Positions 1 through 8,040 of a stretch of DNA of 64,000 nt are shown here, piece by piece (the stretch's first letter is position 1; every line of letters starts with the position of its first letter). This stretch comes from PALSA-555 sp963731625 (GTDB lineage: Bacteria > Actinomycetota > Acidimicrobiia > IMCC26256 > PALSA-555), in the NCBI GenBank assembly GCA_963731625.1, contig CAVSWH010000001.1:806001-870000 (forward strand). The letters run 5' to 3'. Position numbers and translations under genes: made by a program. The notes under the pieces are model-generated. The model was given only the letters and a program-made list of their open reading frames with translations, was not told where the DNA came from and searched no databases.

Positions 1-351
1 CCGGCGGGCGTCGGCAAACTCCTCCAGCACCTCGGACCACTCGACGAACCCGGGGTCGCGCCACATCCGGTGGCTGCACGTGGTGCCGAGGTCGTGGACG
101 TAGAGGTGCAGGGTCGGAGCGTCGTCTGCGAGCACGATCAGCTCCGGGATCCGCGGGTGCGGCGGCGCGTCGCCGAGCAGGTCGACGAGGGCGACACAGG
201 CCAGTACCCGGCTGCGACACGACGGGCACGCGGAGACGGTCGCCGCGTCGAAGTCGTGGGTCAGGGCCAGCAGGGTCGCCGCCTCGTCGGCGTCGAGGTG
301 CAGCTCCTCCCCGTCCTCGTCGAGGATGAGGAGCCCGTCGTCGCCGGTCAC
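1..351 (-). CDS. Hypothetical protein, C-terminus off the window edge
   Basis: The reading frame starts at a GTG at position 351 and stays open to the left edge, so 117 residues are seen and the C-terminus is missing. The visible part is acidic, with a CPSC motif (C42, C45) followed by an aliphatic stretch and a His/Trp-rich end. The Cys pair could bind a metal, but I recognise no family. The start is supported by a TACCGT -10-like element seven bases upstream, the spacing expected of a leaderless message. It is divergent from the oxidoreductase at 400. Confidence 0.6.
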   Translation of the reverse strand, partial: MTGDDGLLILDEDGEELHLDADEAATLLALTHDFDAATVSACPSCRSRVLACVALVDLLGDAPPHPRIPELIVLADDAPTLHLYVHDLGTTCSHRMWRDPGFVEWSEVLEEFADARR

Positions 352-358
352 GGTCGGG

Positions 359-364
359 ACGGTA
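359..364 (-). promoter_or_regulatory. Leaderless-type -10 element (TACCGT)
   Basis: TACCGT on the minus strand lies 7 nt before the GTG at 351. Confidence 0.4.
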
Positions 365-399
365 CCGCCCCGCTGCGACTGCCCTAACCTGACCGCCTC

Positions 400-1356
400 G
401 TGCACGCCGTGACCGTCGCCGATGGCGCCCTGCGCTGGCGTGAGCACCCCGATCCCGTGCCCGGCGACGACGAGCTGCTCGTCGACGTGCGGGCCGCGGG
501 CGTGAACGCCGCCGATCTGCTCCAGCGCCAGGGCCTCTACCCGGCGCCCCCCGGGTCGCCGCCGGACATCCCCGGCATGGAGCTCGCCGGCGTGGTCCTC
601 GCCGCCGGGGTCGAGTGCCGTCGCTTCCGCGCCGGCGACCGCGTGATGGCGGTGGTCGGCGGCGGCGGGCAGGCCGAGCGGGCCGTCGTGCACGAGCGGC
701 TGGCGCTCCCGGTGCCCCCCGAGCTCTCGTGGGCCGAGGCCGGAGGGTTCCCCGAGGTGTTCACGACCGCGCACGACGCGCTGTTCAGCCAATGCGGGCT
801 GACGATCGGCGAGCGCGTGCTCGTGCAGGGCGGCGCGGGTGGCGTCGGCGTCGCGGGGGTGCAGCTCGCCGCCCGCGCCGGCGCGCGCGTCGTCACGGCG
901 GTGCGCAGCGAGGCGCGCCGGGCCGAGGTCGCGGAGCTCGGCGCGGCCTGCGGGACGGTCGACGTCGTCGCACCCGAGGACGCCGCGGCGCGAGGGCCCT
1001 ACGACGTGGTGCTCGAGGTGATCGGCGGTCCGAACCTGGCGGGCGACCTCGAATCGCTGGCGATCGGTGGGCGGATCGTCGTCGTGGGCGTCGGGGCGGG
1101 CGCGCACGCGGACGTGAACCTGCTCGCCCTCATGGGCGTCCGCGGCCGCATATCTGGCTCGACGCTGCGCGGCCGACCGCTCGAGGGCAAGGCCCGCGCC
1201 GCGCAGCTCGTCGCGGGGCAGGTGCTCCCGCTGCTCGAGGCGGCGCAGGTGCGTGTGCCCGTCGATGCCACCGTGCCGATGGAGGAGGCGACCGCGGCCT
1301 ACGAGCGTTTCGCGGCCGGCGGCAAGCTCGGCAAGATCGTGCTCGTCAATTCATGA
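400..1356 (+). CDS. NADPH:quinone oxidoreductase-like zinc-free MDR protein
   Basis: This 318-residue protein belongs to the medium-chain dehydrogenase/reductase superfamily, quinone oxidoreductase branch. It should reduce quinones or enones with NADPH in the cytosol. An N-terminal GroES-like ADH domain (about residues 20-110) is followed by a Rossmann domain with the nucleotide-binding GGAGGVG motif at 144-150. The Cys/His ligands of zinc alcohol dehydrogenases are absent, which fits QOR. The start is GTG 400, with a TAACCT element at 385-390; GTG 409 is an alternative. Its last 11 bases overlap the end of the convergent lipoprotein gene. The substrate cannot be told from sequence. Confidence 0.85.
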   Translation: MHAVTVADGALRWREHPDPVPGDDELLVDVRAAGVNAADLLQRQGLYPAPPGSPPDIPGMELAGVVLAAGVECRRFRAGDRVMAVVGGGGQAERAVVHERLALPVPPELSWAEAGGFPEVFTTAHDALFSQCGLTIGERVLVQGGAGGVGVAGVQLAARAGARVVTAVRSEARRAEVAELGAACGTVDVVAPEDAAARGPYDVVLEVIGGPNLAGDLESLAIGGRIVVVGVGAGAHADVNLLALMGVRGRISGSTLRGRPLEGKARAAQLVAGQVLPLLEAAQVRVPVDATVPMEEATAAYERFAAGGKLGKIVLVNS

Positions 1357-1960
1357 CCAGCACGTTCACTCGCGGCGGCGAGTTGGCGGCGTCGGTGGTG
1401 AAGGGGCGCTTCGTGTCGAGCCCGATCAGCCACACGACCTGCGACTGGTTCGGGTCGGGTGACGGCTGCGGGAGCGTGTTGAGGTACTCGACGATGAGCG
1501 TGTGGTTCATCGGCTGGAGCGCCAGGCGCAGGTTGCCCTGGTAGGTGAGCTTGCCCGCGTTCGCTTCCGAGGCCGGGTGGATGACGACCTCGAGCACGGC
1601 CTTCACGCCGGTGAGCGACGCCGCCGAGCTGTTCACGACGCCGGGGGCGTTCAACGGCACGTACTGCACCGTGTACGCGGGCGGGAGGTCGCCGTCGCCG
1701 CCGGGCTGGAACGTGAACGTGATCTGGTCGTAGCAGACCGTCGGCGCGGCGGCGGCGTCGTCGAGGAACACGCTCTGGTTGATGATCGGGATCGTCTCGC
1801 GCTTCGCTTCGCTGGCGACGATGAACTGGCAGCCCGGCCCGTTGTTCGGCGACGTCGTGCTCGTCGGCGTCGTCGTGCCGCCGCCTCCACCGAAGCAGGA
1901 CGCGGTCGTGAGTGTGATCGCGAGCGCGAGCCCGACGACACGAGCGTGCGCGCGTCCCAC
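1346..1960 (-). CDS. Putative secreted lipoprotein
   Basis: From GTG 1960 this encodes about 204 residues. A basic N-terminus and hydrophobic segment end in a lipobox-like TTASC, after which comes a Gly/Thr/Ser/Pro linker. That is the layout of an exported lipoprotein anchored on the outside of the membrane. The mature part has no motif I recognise. An upstream ATG at 2005 is in frame but would run over the divergent thiolase start. GTG 1960 is preferred because TACGCT sits 7 nt before it. Function unknown. Confidence 0.7.
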   Translation of the reverse strand: MGRAHARVVGLALAITLTTASCFGGGGGTTTPTSTTSPNNGPGCQFIVASEAKRETIPIINQSVFLDDAAAAPTVCYDQITFTFQPGGDGDLPPAYTVQYVPLNAPGVVNSSAASLTGVKAVLEVVIHPASEANAGKLTYQGNLRLALQPMNHTLIVEYLNTLPQPSPDPNQSQVVWLIGLDTKRPFTTDAANSPPRVNVLVMN

Positions 1961-1967
1961 GACGGGG

Positions 1968-1973
1968 AGCGTA
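1968..1973 (-). promoter_or_regulatory. Leaderless-type -10 element (TACGCT)
   Basis: TACGCT on the minus strand lies 7 nt before GTG 1960 of the lipoprotein gene. It is back-to-back with the thiolase element at 1983. Confidence 0.45.
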
Positions 1974-1982
1974 GAGGGCCGA

Positions 1983-1988
1983 TACGAT
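1983..1988 (+). promoter_or_regulatory. Leaderless-type -10 element (TACGAT)
   Basis: TACGAT lies 7 nt before the ATG at 1996 of the thiolase gene. Confidence 0.45.
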
Positions 1989-1995
1989 CGGCTCC

Positions 1996-3171
1996 ATGGC
2001 AGCAACTGACGTCGTCATCATCGAAGCCGTGCGGTCGCCGCTCGGGAAGCGCAACGGCGGGCTGGCCAGCGTCCACCCCGTGGAGCTGCTCGGTGCGGTC
2101 CAGCGTGAGGCCGTCGAGCGCGCCGAGATCGACCCCGGCGCCGTCGGCCAGGTCATCGGCGGCTGCGTCACCCAGACCGGCGAGCAGACCTTCGACATCG
2201 CCCGCTCGGCCTGGCTCACCGCAGGTCTGCCGATCGAGGTCGCGGGCACCACCGTCGACGCGCAGTGCGGCTCGTCACAGCAGGCCACCAACCTCGCGGC
2301 CGCGCTCATCGGGGCGGGGGTCATCGACGTCGCGCTCGCCTGCGGCGTCGAGTCGATGAGCCGCGTGCCTCTCGGCGTCGCCGTGTCGAACGGTCCCGGC
2401 CGTCCGCTTCCGAAGCCCTACTTCGAGCGCTTCGAGTACACGTCGCAGTTCGAGGGCGCCGAGCGCATCGCCGAGAAGTGGGGCGTCTCCCGGGAGGACT
2501 GCGACCGCTTCGGCCTGCAGTCCCAGGAGCGCGCCCAGGCCGCGTGGGCCGAGGGCCGCTTCGAGCGCGAGGTGCTGCCCATCGACGCCCCCGACCTCGA
2601 GGACGGGAAGCCCGTCGGCACGACGCATCACGTGGCACGCGACGAGGGGCTGCGCGAGACCTCGCTCGAGGCGCTCGCCGCGCTCAAGCCCGTCGCCCGC
2701 CCGGACGGCGTCCACACGGCGGGCACGTCGTCGCAGATCACCGACGGGGCCGCGGCCGTGCTGCTCGCGTCGGCGGACCGCGCCGAGGAGCTCGGCCTCC
2801 GGGCACGGGCCCGGATCGTCGACCAGTGCCTCGTCGGCGTCGACCCGGTGCTCATGCTCACCGGCCCGATCGACGCCACCCAGCGCCTGCTCGCCCGCAC
2901 CGGCATGACCATGGACCAGCTCGACACCGTCGAGATCAACGAGGCGTTCGCGTCGGTCGTGCTGGCCTGGCAGCGCGAGCTGCACCCGGACCCGGCCACG
3001 GTCAACCCGAACGGCGGCGCGATCGCGATCGGGCACCCGGTCGGCGCGACCGGGGCGCGCCTCGTCACCACCGCGCTGCACGAGCTCGAGCGCACCGACG
3101 GGCGCTACGGGCTCGTGACGATGTGCTGCGGTGGCGGGCTCGGGACCGGCACGATCCTCGAGCGGCTCTAA
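1996..3171 (+). CDS. Thiolase family acetyl-CoA C-acyltransferase
   Basis: This 391-residue protein is a full-length thiolase. It would cleave 3-ketoacyl-CoA with CoA in beta-oxidation, or condense two acyl-CoAs. The nucleophilic cysteine is C91 in the QCGSSQQ context. The second active-site block GHPVGATGAR (H347) and the C-terminal CCGGG block (C377, proton-relay Cys) are present, as is NEAFA before them. The ATG 1996 start has a leaderless-type -10. Acyl-CoA dehydrogenases at 8013 and 41828 and an SCP2 protein at 4040 suggest lipid or sterol breakdown nearby, but chain-length preference is not visible. Confidence 0.92.
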   Translation: MAATDVVIIEAVRSPLGKRNGGLASVHPVELLGAVQREAVERAEIDPGAVGQVIGGCVTQTGEQTFDIARSAWLTAGLPIEVAGTTVDAQCGSSQQATNLAAALIGAGVIDVALACGVESMSRVPLGVAVSNGPGRPLPKPYFERFEYTSQFEGAERIAEKWGVSREDCDRFGLQSQERAQAAWAEGRFEREVLPIDAPDLEDGKPVGTTHHVARDEGLRETSLEALAALKPVARPDGVHTAGTSSQITDGAAAVLLASADRAEELGLRARARIVDQCLVGVDPVLMLTGPIDATQRLLARTGMTMDQLDTVEINEAFASVVLAWQRELHPDPATVNPNGGAIAIGHPVGATGARLVTTALHELERTDGRYGLVTMCCGGGLGTGTILERL

Positions 3172-3174
3172 CCT
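3169..3174 (+). promoter_or_regulatory. Leaderless-type -10 element (TAACCT)
   Basis: TAACCT overlaps the thiolase stop codon TAA and lies 7 nt before GTG 3182. This favours that start for the deacetylase. Confidence 0.4.
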
Positions 3175-3181
3175 GCACGCC

Positions 3182-4030
3182 GTGGCGGCCTCGGAGCGCC
3201 CCTCACTGGTCGAACAGCTCGGCTACCCGCGGGACGCGCGCCTCGTCATCATCAACTGCGACGACCTGGGGTCCTCCCGGTCCGCGAACGTGGGCGTCTA
3301 CGACGCGCTGCGCAACGGGATCGCCACGAGCGCGACGCTCATGGTGCCGTGCCCGTGGGCTCGCGACGCGGCGGCGCAGTACCGCGGGGAAGACGTCGGC
3401 GTGCACCTCACGTTGAACTCGGAGTGGGACACCTATCGCTGGTCGCCCATCACCCACGGCCCGAGCCTGCTCGACGGCGACGGCGGGTTCCCCCGGACGA
3501 TCGAGGACACGTGGGACCACGCCGACCTCGAGGAGGTCCGCCGGGAGCTGCGCGCCCAGATCGAGCGGGCGATCTTGTGGGGCTTCGATGTGAGCCACCT
3601 CGACAGCCACATGGGCACGCTGCAGCTGCGCGCCGACTTCTTCGGCGTCTACCTCGAGCTCGCGCTCGACTTCGCGCTGCCCCTGCGCATGGGCCCGGCG
3701 GGCGGGGAGCGGCTCGTCGGCTTCCCGTACCGGGACCTCACGAGCGCGGAAGGCGTCGTGTACCCCGACCACTTCGTCTTCTACACGGGCGTCGGGGCGC
3801 GCAAGCACATCGAGCGGGCCCTGTTCGACCTGCGGCCGGGCGTCACCGAGGTGTACCTGCACCCGGCGGTCGACGCCGACGAGCTGCGGGCGTCGCACCC
3901 GGACTGGCCCGGGCGCGTCGAGGACCACGCGTTCCTCTGCGAGGACCCGTCGCTCCCCGACCTGCTCGACCGCGCCGGGGCGACCCTGATCGGGTACCGG
4001 GAGCTGCGCGAGCTCCAGCGCGCCGCCTGA
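3182..4030 (+). CDS. ChbG/HpnK (YdjC) family carbohydrate deacetylase
   Basis: The 282-residue protein has the YdjC-family fold, a divergent TIM-barrel deacetylase acting on N-acetylated sugars. The metal-binding start motif NCDDLG (D27, D28) is present, and so are the later HLDSHMGT block and the YLHPA block, both supplying metal-site histidines. GTG 3182 is chosen over an upstream in-frame ATG at 3131, which would overlap the thiolase by 41 bases. The substrate is unknown; relatives act on chitooligosaccharides or hopanoid-linked sugars. Confidence 0.8.
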   Translation: MAASERPSLVEQLGYPRDARLVIINCDDLGSSRSANVGVYDALRNGIATSATLMVPCPWARDAAAQYRGEDVGVHLTLNSEWDTYRWSPITHGPSLLDGDGGFPRTIEDTWDHADLEEVRRELRAQIERAILWGFDVSHLDSHMGTLQLRADFFGVYLELALDFALPLRMGPAGGERLVGFPYRDLTSAEGVVYPDHFVFYTGVGARKHIERALFDLRPGVTEVYLHPAVDADELRASHPDWPGRVEDHAFLCEDPSLPDLLDRAGATLIGYRELRELQRAA

Positions 4031-4039
4031 CGGCGCGGC

Positions 4040-4426
4040 TCAGTACTCGGTGATGGCGCGGACCTTCTCCTGGAGCGCCTGGTACTCGGGCGACATGGTG
4101 AGGGGCATCAGCGACATCAGCTTGCCCATGTTGCCGGTCACCTTCGTCTTGCCCTGCATGAACGCCGCGTTCGCGTCGAGCTCGCCCTTCTGGATCGCCA
4201 CCGAGTCCTGATAGCCGGTGGTCATCGTGACCTCGGCGTCGGGCAGCTCGCCGACGGAGGCCTCGGCCAGCACGCCGTCCTGCAGGACCCAGTAGTACTT
4301 CACGTCACCGTCGGGGCCGCCGGTGACGACGAACTGCATCGTGGCGCTCGCGCCGGGGCGCTCGGGCTGGTCCTGGGCGAGGGCCCGCGCCTCGTCGAGC
4401 CAGGCCTGGCTGAGGTACTTCGGCAC
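4040..4426 (-). CDS. SCP2 sterol-binding domain protein
   Basis: A 128-residue single-domain protein with the SCP2 pattern: a central strand region with GPDGDVKYYW, then the DAEVTMTTGYQDSVAIQKGELDA block, and KTKVTGNMGKLM near the end. SCP2 domains bind lipids or acyl-CoA in a hydrophobic tunnel. The purine-rich stretch gaggagg just upstream acts as ribosome-binding site for the GTG start. It is convergent with the ChbG-like gene and follows the Mca-like gene on the same strand after 14 bases, so the two may be co-transcribed. Confidence 0.85.
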   Translation of the reverse strand: MPKYLSQAWLDEARALAQDQPERPGASATMQFVVTGGPDGDVKYYWVLQDGVLAEASVGELPDAEVTMTTGYQDSVAIQKGELDANAAFMQGKTKVTGNMGKLMSLMPLTMSPEYQALQEKVRAITEY

Positions 4427-4440
4427 CGCGCCTCCTCGGT

Positions 4441-5367
4441 TCAGGGGCGCTGGAGTGTATCGACGCGCTCGGTCGGCCGCTCCGTGGCGCGCAGCCCAGC
4501 GAACAGGTCGTGCTCCTCCTCACCCTCGGCGGGCCAGCCGACGCGCGAGCGGGCGAGGACGTACTCGTCCCACGGGAACACCTCCCGGATCACGTCGTCC
4601 GACAGTCGCATCCAGAACCCGTCGGGGTCGACCTGGGTGCGGTGCGCGAGCAGCGCGGCCCGCCGGCGCGCCAGCCATGGGCCGACGTCGATGAAGGTCG
4701 TGAAGCGCTCGTCGTGGTCGGGGAAGTCGCGCTCGAACCACCGGGCGTAGGGGCTCTCCTCGCCCTGGCGGAGGTACGCGTCGTGGAGCGCCTGCACCCG
4801 CCGGCGCGAGAAGCCCGTGTAGTACATCTTCGACGGCTGCCAGGCCGGCCCGGCCGCCGGGTACTGCGTCGGGTCGCCCGCGGCCTCGAACGCCGGCACC
4901 GAGATCTCGTGGACCCGGATGTGGTCGGGGTGCGGGTAGAACTGGCGGTCGTCGGCGTAGGTCACGATCACCTGGGGCCGCGCCGCCCGGATGACTGCCA
5001 CGAGCCGGCCGACGGCCTCGTCGAGGGGCGCGTTCGCGAAGTTGTCGGGGCGCGCGTTCGTCTCGGTGTCGGGCATCCCCGAATCGTGGTAGCCGAGCCA
5101 GCGCAGCTCGTCGTAGCCGATCGCCGCGACGCTCGCCTCGAGCTCCTCGACGCGCACCTCGGCGAGACGCGACCGCACCTCCGGCGTGTCCACTGCTTTG
5201 TTCAAGATGTCGCCGGCCTCGCCGCCGGTGCAGCACACGAGCACGCACCACACGCCCTCGTCGTGGTACCGCGCGACGGTGGCCGCGCCCTTCGAGGCCT
5301 CGTCGTCAGGATGGGCGTGCACGCTCAAGAGCGCGAGCCGCTGACCGTCGCGATCCGTGGGGGTCAT
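4441..5367 (-). CDS. mca: Mycothiol S-conjugate amidase-like (PIG-L/LmbE family)
   Basis: This 308-residue zinc hydrolase has the LmbE motif HPDDE at residues 19-23, and a third zinc-ligand block HPDHIRVHE further on. Its length and long C-terminal extension fit Mca, which cuts the amide bond of mycothiol S-conjugates to release mercapturic acids for export, rather than the shorter MshB. It acts in the cytosol. The ATG 5367 start is preceded by TAACTT at a gap of 8 nt. Two other PIG-L paralogues in the window (35260, 54519) are shorter. Distinguishing Mca from MshB would need phylogeny. Confidence 0.8.
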   Translation of the reverse strand: MTPTDRDGQRLALLSVHAHPDDEASKGAATVARYHDEGVWCVLVCCTGGEAGDILNKAVDTPEVRSRLAEVRVEELEASVAAIGYDELRWLGYHDSGMPDTETNARPDNFANAPLDEAVGRLVAVIRAARPQVIVTYADDRQFYPHPDHIRVHEISVPAFEAAGDPTQYPAAGPAWQPSKMYYTGFSRRRVQALHDAYLRQGEESPYARWFERDFPDHDERFTTFIDVGPWLARRRAALLAHRTQVDPDGFWMRLSDDVIREVFPWDEYVLARSRVGWPAEGEEEHDLFAGLRATERPTERVDTLQRP

Positions 5368-5375
5368 CGCGTACG

Positions 5376-5381
5376 AAGTTA
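5376..5381 (-). promoter_or_regulatory. Leaderless-type -10 element (TAACTT)
   Basis: TAACTT on the minus strand lies 8 nt before ATG 5367. Confidence 0.4.
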
Positions 5382-5414
5382 CCGCCTTGCCGATGGCCTC
5401 CGGCGATCGATCGA

Positions 5415-5420
5415 TAAGGT
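5415..5420 (+). promoter_or_regulatory. Leaderless-type -10 element (TAAGGT)
   Basis: TAAGGT lies 6 nt before GTG 5427. Confidence 0.4.
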
Positions 5421-5426
5421 CGGCCC

Positions 5427-6938
5427 GTGTCTCGTCGCCCGACGCGGGTGGTCGCTGCGCTGGGTGCGATCACCGTGCTGCTCACCGTCGGGATCGGGCG
5501 CGGGCCGTCCGCGCTCGCCGCGACGTCGGCCCCCACCGCCGGCACGCTCGCCTGGAAGGGCTGCGGCAGCGGGTTCCAGTGCGCCACCCTGTCGGTGCCC
5601 GTCGACTGGAGCCAGCCGACCGGTCCGCAGGTCGGCATCGCCGTGAGCCGCCACCTCGCGTCCCAGCCGAGCGAGCGGATCGGGTCGCTCGTCGTGAACT
5701 TCGGCGGGCCCGGCGACCCGGGGGCCGAATCGCTGCGCCAGGGCGGCGCGTCGAGCCTGCCCGCGGCGGTGCGCGCCCGCTTCGACCTCGTGAGCTTCGA
5801 CCCGCGTGGCACCGGCATGTCGCACCCGATCGCCTGCGTCAGCGACCCGACGTACGACGCGGTGCTCGCGTCGAGCCCGACGCCGCAGAACCTGTCGCAG
5901 CTCCAGCGCTTCTACGCGGGCACGAACGGGCCGGTGGACCTGGTCCAGGCCTGCATCAACGCCCAGGGATCCTGGCTGGCCGACGTCGGGACCCGCAACA
6001 CGGCCCGCGACATGGACGCGCTGCGGGCGGCGCTGCACGAGCCGAAGCTCACCTACCTCGGCTACTCGTACGGGACGGTGCTCGGCGCGGTGTACGCCCA
6101 GATGTACCCGACCCGGGTGCGCGCCATGGTGCTCGACGGGGCCGTGAACCTCTCGGACACGGCGGCGGGCGAGCTGCACGACAATGCCGAGGGATTCGAG
6201 CAGGCGCTGGACGCGTTCCTCGCGAACTGCGCTGCGAGCGCAAAGTGCCCCTACCGCCACGGCGGCGACCCGCAAGCGGCGCTCGCCGCCCTGCAGCAGC
6301 GCTTCGAGAGCGGGCTGGAAGTCCCGGTGTCGGACGGCCGGCAGGCCGGCGCGACGCTCTTCTACCTGGCGCTCGCCGGCGGCCTCTACGACAAGGCACA
6401 GGGCTGGCCGTTCCTCGCGTCGGCGCTCGCCGCGGTCGACCGCGGCCTCGGCGACGGGATCGCCGAGCTGGCCGACAGCCTCACCGGCCGGGACCCGAAC
6501 GGCCATTACGACGACCTGCAGCAGGCGCTCAACGCCATCCGATGCGATGACCGCTTCGATTCGCTCCAGTCGTTCAACGACTACGTCGCGACCTACCAGC
6601 AGTACTCGCAGGAGTTCCCCATCTTCGGCGCCTTCCTCTCCGCGTCGCCGCTCGGCTGCGATCCGCGGCTCCCCGAGCCCCCCGTGGCCGAGCAGGTCGG
6701 CGACGTCCATGTGTCGGGAACCGCGCCCATCCTCATCGTCGGGACGACCGCCGACCCGGCGACGCCCTACAACGGCGCGATCGACATGCTGCACCGGATC
6801 GCCGGCTCACGCCTCCTCACCCTCGTGAGCACCGAGCACGCCGGATACGGCAAGGGCATCCCCTGCATCGACAACGCGGTCGACACCTACTTCGTCGACC
6901 GGGTGCTGCCTCGCGCTGGCCTGCGCTGCCGTCCCTGA
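5427..6938 (+). CDS. Secreted TAP-like alpha/beta-hydrolase (tripeptidyl aminopeptidase family)
   Basis: The 503-residue protein opens with a signal peptide (basic start, hydrophobic residues about 8-24, then ALAA). It then follows the SlpD/TAP alpha/beta-hydrolase plan. The NFGGPGDPG oxyanion region is at 91-99, FDPRGTG at 124-130, and the nucleophile elbow GYSYG has S214. The C-terminal TAP-like domain carries the acid in TTADPATP and the histidine in STEHAGYG. It probably removes short peptides from N-termini outside the cell. The gene ends in a 12-bp palindrome shared with the convergent cyclase gene (6935-6946). Confidence 0.85.
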   Translation: MSRRPTRVVAALGAITVLLTVGIGRGPSALAATSAPTAGTLAWKGCGSGFQCATLSVPVDWSQPTGPQVGIAVSRHLASQPSERIGSLVVNFGGPGDPGAESLRQGGASSLPAAVRARFDLVSFDPRGTGMSHPIACVSDPTYDAVLASSPTPQNLSQLQRFYAGTNGPVDLVQACINAQGSWLADVGTRNTARDMDALRAALHEPKLTYLGYSYGTVLGAVYAQMYPTRVRAMVLDGAVNLSDTAAGELHDNAEGFEQALDAFLANCAASAKCPYRHGGDPQAALAALQQRFESGLEVPVSDGRQAGATLFYLALAGGLYDKAQGWPFLASALAAVDRGLGDGIAELADSLTGRDPNGHYDDLQQALNAIRCDDRFDSLQSFNDYVATYQQYSQEFPIFGAFLSASPLGCDPRLPEPPVAEQVGDVHVSGTAPILIVGTTADPATPYNGAIDMLHRIAGSRLLTLVSTEHAGYGKGIPCIDNAVDTYFVDRVLPRAGLRCRP

Positions 6939-6942
6939 CCGG

Positions 6943-8040
6943 TCAGGCCGTCGGCACCGGCGCCGGGTCCAGGCGATACACCTGGAGGCGGCCGATGCCG
7001 CGCACGCGCTGGCGGGCGATCCGGCGCAACCGGAACTCGTCGTCGTGCTCGAGGGCGGCCGCGACCTCGGTCGAGACGAGCACGGTGCCCGGGAACGCGA
7101 GACGCGTGAGCCGGCTCGCCAGGTTCACCACCGCGCCGAAGTAGTCACCCTCGCGGGAGAGCACCGGCCCGACGGCGAGCCCGGCGCGGGCTTGGGGCAG
7201 GACCGGGTCGCGCGTCGACGCGGCGCTGAGCGTGAGCGCGATCCGGGCCGCCGTCGCGGGCTGCTCGGCGATGAACATGACCTCGTCACCGATCGTCTTG
7301 ACGATCCGGCCGCCCGCGGCCACGACCGTCTCGTGGGCCAGCGTCGCGAAGCGCTCGATCAGGGCGGCGAGCTCGGCGTCGTCGAGGCCCTCGGCGAGCG
7401 CCGTGTAGCCGACGAGGTCGACGAAGCCGACCGTGGCCTCGACGGTCCCCGGCGTGTCGGGGTCGCTCCCCGCGAGCTTGCGCCACAGCGCGGCCCGCAG
7501 CTGGAGCCGATGGGCGTGATCGAACAGACGCGCGACCTCGTCGTAGTCGAGGCGCTCGGCGATCAGCTCGGCGGTCTCCTCGTCGCCGAGGCCGTCCTGG
7601 CGCGCCGCGGTGATCGAGCGGACGAGGTCGTCGCTCTCGGCGTCGGCGATTCGGGCGAGCGCCGAGCTGGTGATCCGCGCCTGCGCGAGCGCCTGGTCCG
7701 CCGTCCAGTAGAGCCACGGGCTCGCCACCCGGTCGAGGAGGCCCCGAAGGGCCGCGACGTCGGCGTCGGTGAACGCGGGCAGCCCGTCGGGGAGGTCGGG
7801 GAACCCGATGGCGCGCCACACGGCCCGGGCGGTGTCGACGTCGGTGCCGGCCCGCGCCGCCACCTCGTCCTGGGTGTACTTCCTCGCACCGGGGATCACG
7901 GTGCGGTCGAGGGCGAGCAGCGTCAGGTAGCCGTTGCGCCGCGCCTCGTCGATCTCCTCGGCGCTCGCCCCGCGGCGGCGCAGGTAGCGGGACAGCGAGC
8001 GCACGATGCCGGTCAGGCCGAGCGGGGCACGTCCCTCCAC
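6943..8040 (-). CDS. Class III adenylate cyclase with N-terminal regulatory domain
   Basis: This 365-residue soluble protein has an all-helical N-terminal half (about 1-195) resembling the adenylate cyclase regulatory domain of mycobacterial Rv1264. A class III catalytic domain (about 200-360) follows. Catalytic residues look intact: metal aspartates D208 (FVDLVGYT) and D252 (TIGDE), substrate lysine K248, and transition-state N306 and R310 (NLASR). It should therefore make cAMP as a homodimer. In Rv1264 the N-terminal domain confers pH sensitivity; whether this one does is inference. It overlaps the upstream acyl-CoA dehydrogenase gene by 28 bases, implying coupling. A paralogue lies at 30667. 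Confidence 0.85.
   Translation of the reverse strand: MEGRAPLGLTGIVRSLSRYLRRRGASAEEIDEARRNGYLTLLALDRTVIPGARKYTQDEVAARAGTDVDTARAVWRAIGFPDLPDGLPAFTDADVAALRGLLDRVASPWLYWTADQALAQARITSSALARIADAESDDLVRSITAARQDGLGDEETAELIAERLDYDEVARLFDHAHRLQLRAALWRKLAGSDPDTPGTVEATVGFVDLVGYTALAEGLDDAELAALIERFATLAHETVVAAGGRIVKTIGDEVMFIAEQPATAARIALTLSAASTRDPVLPQARAGLAVGPVLSREGDYFGAVVNLASRLTRLAFPGTVLVSTEVAAALEHDDEFRLRRIARQRVRGIGRLQVYRLDPAPVPTA

Noticed and set aside
6935..6946. 12-bp palindrome CTGACCGGTCAG at two convergent stop codons as a regulatory site
   Set aside because: It is explained by facing TGA stops and is too short and GC-rich to claim as a site; no loop for a terminator.
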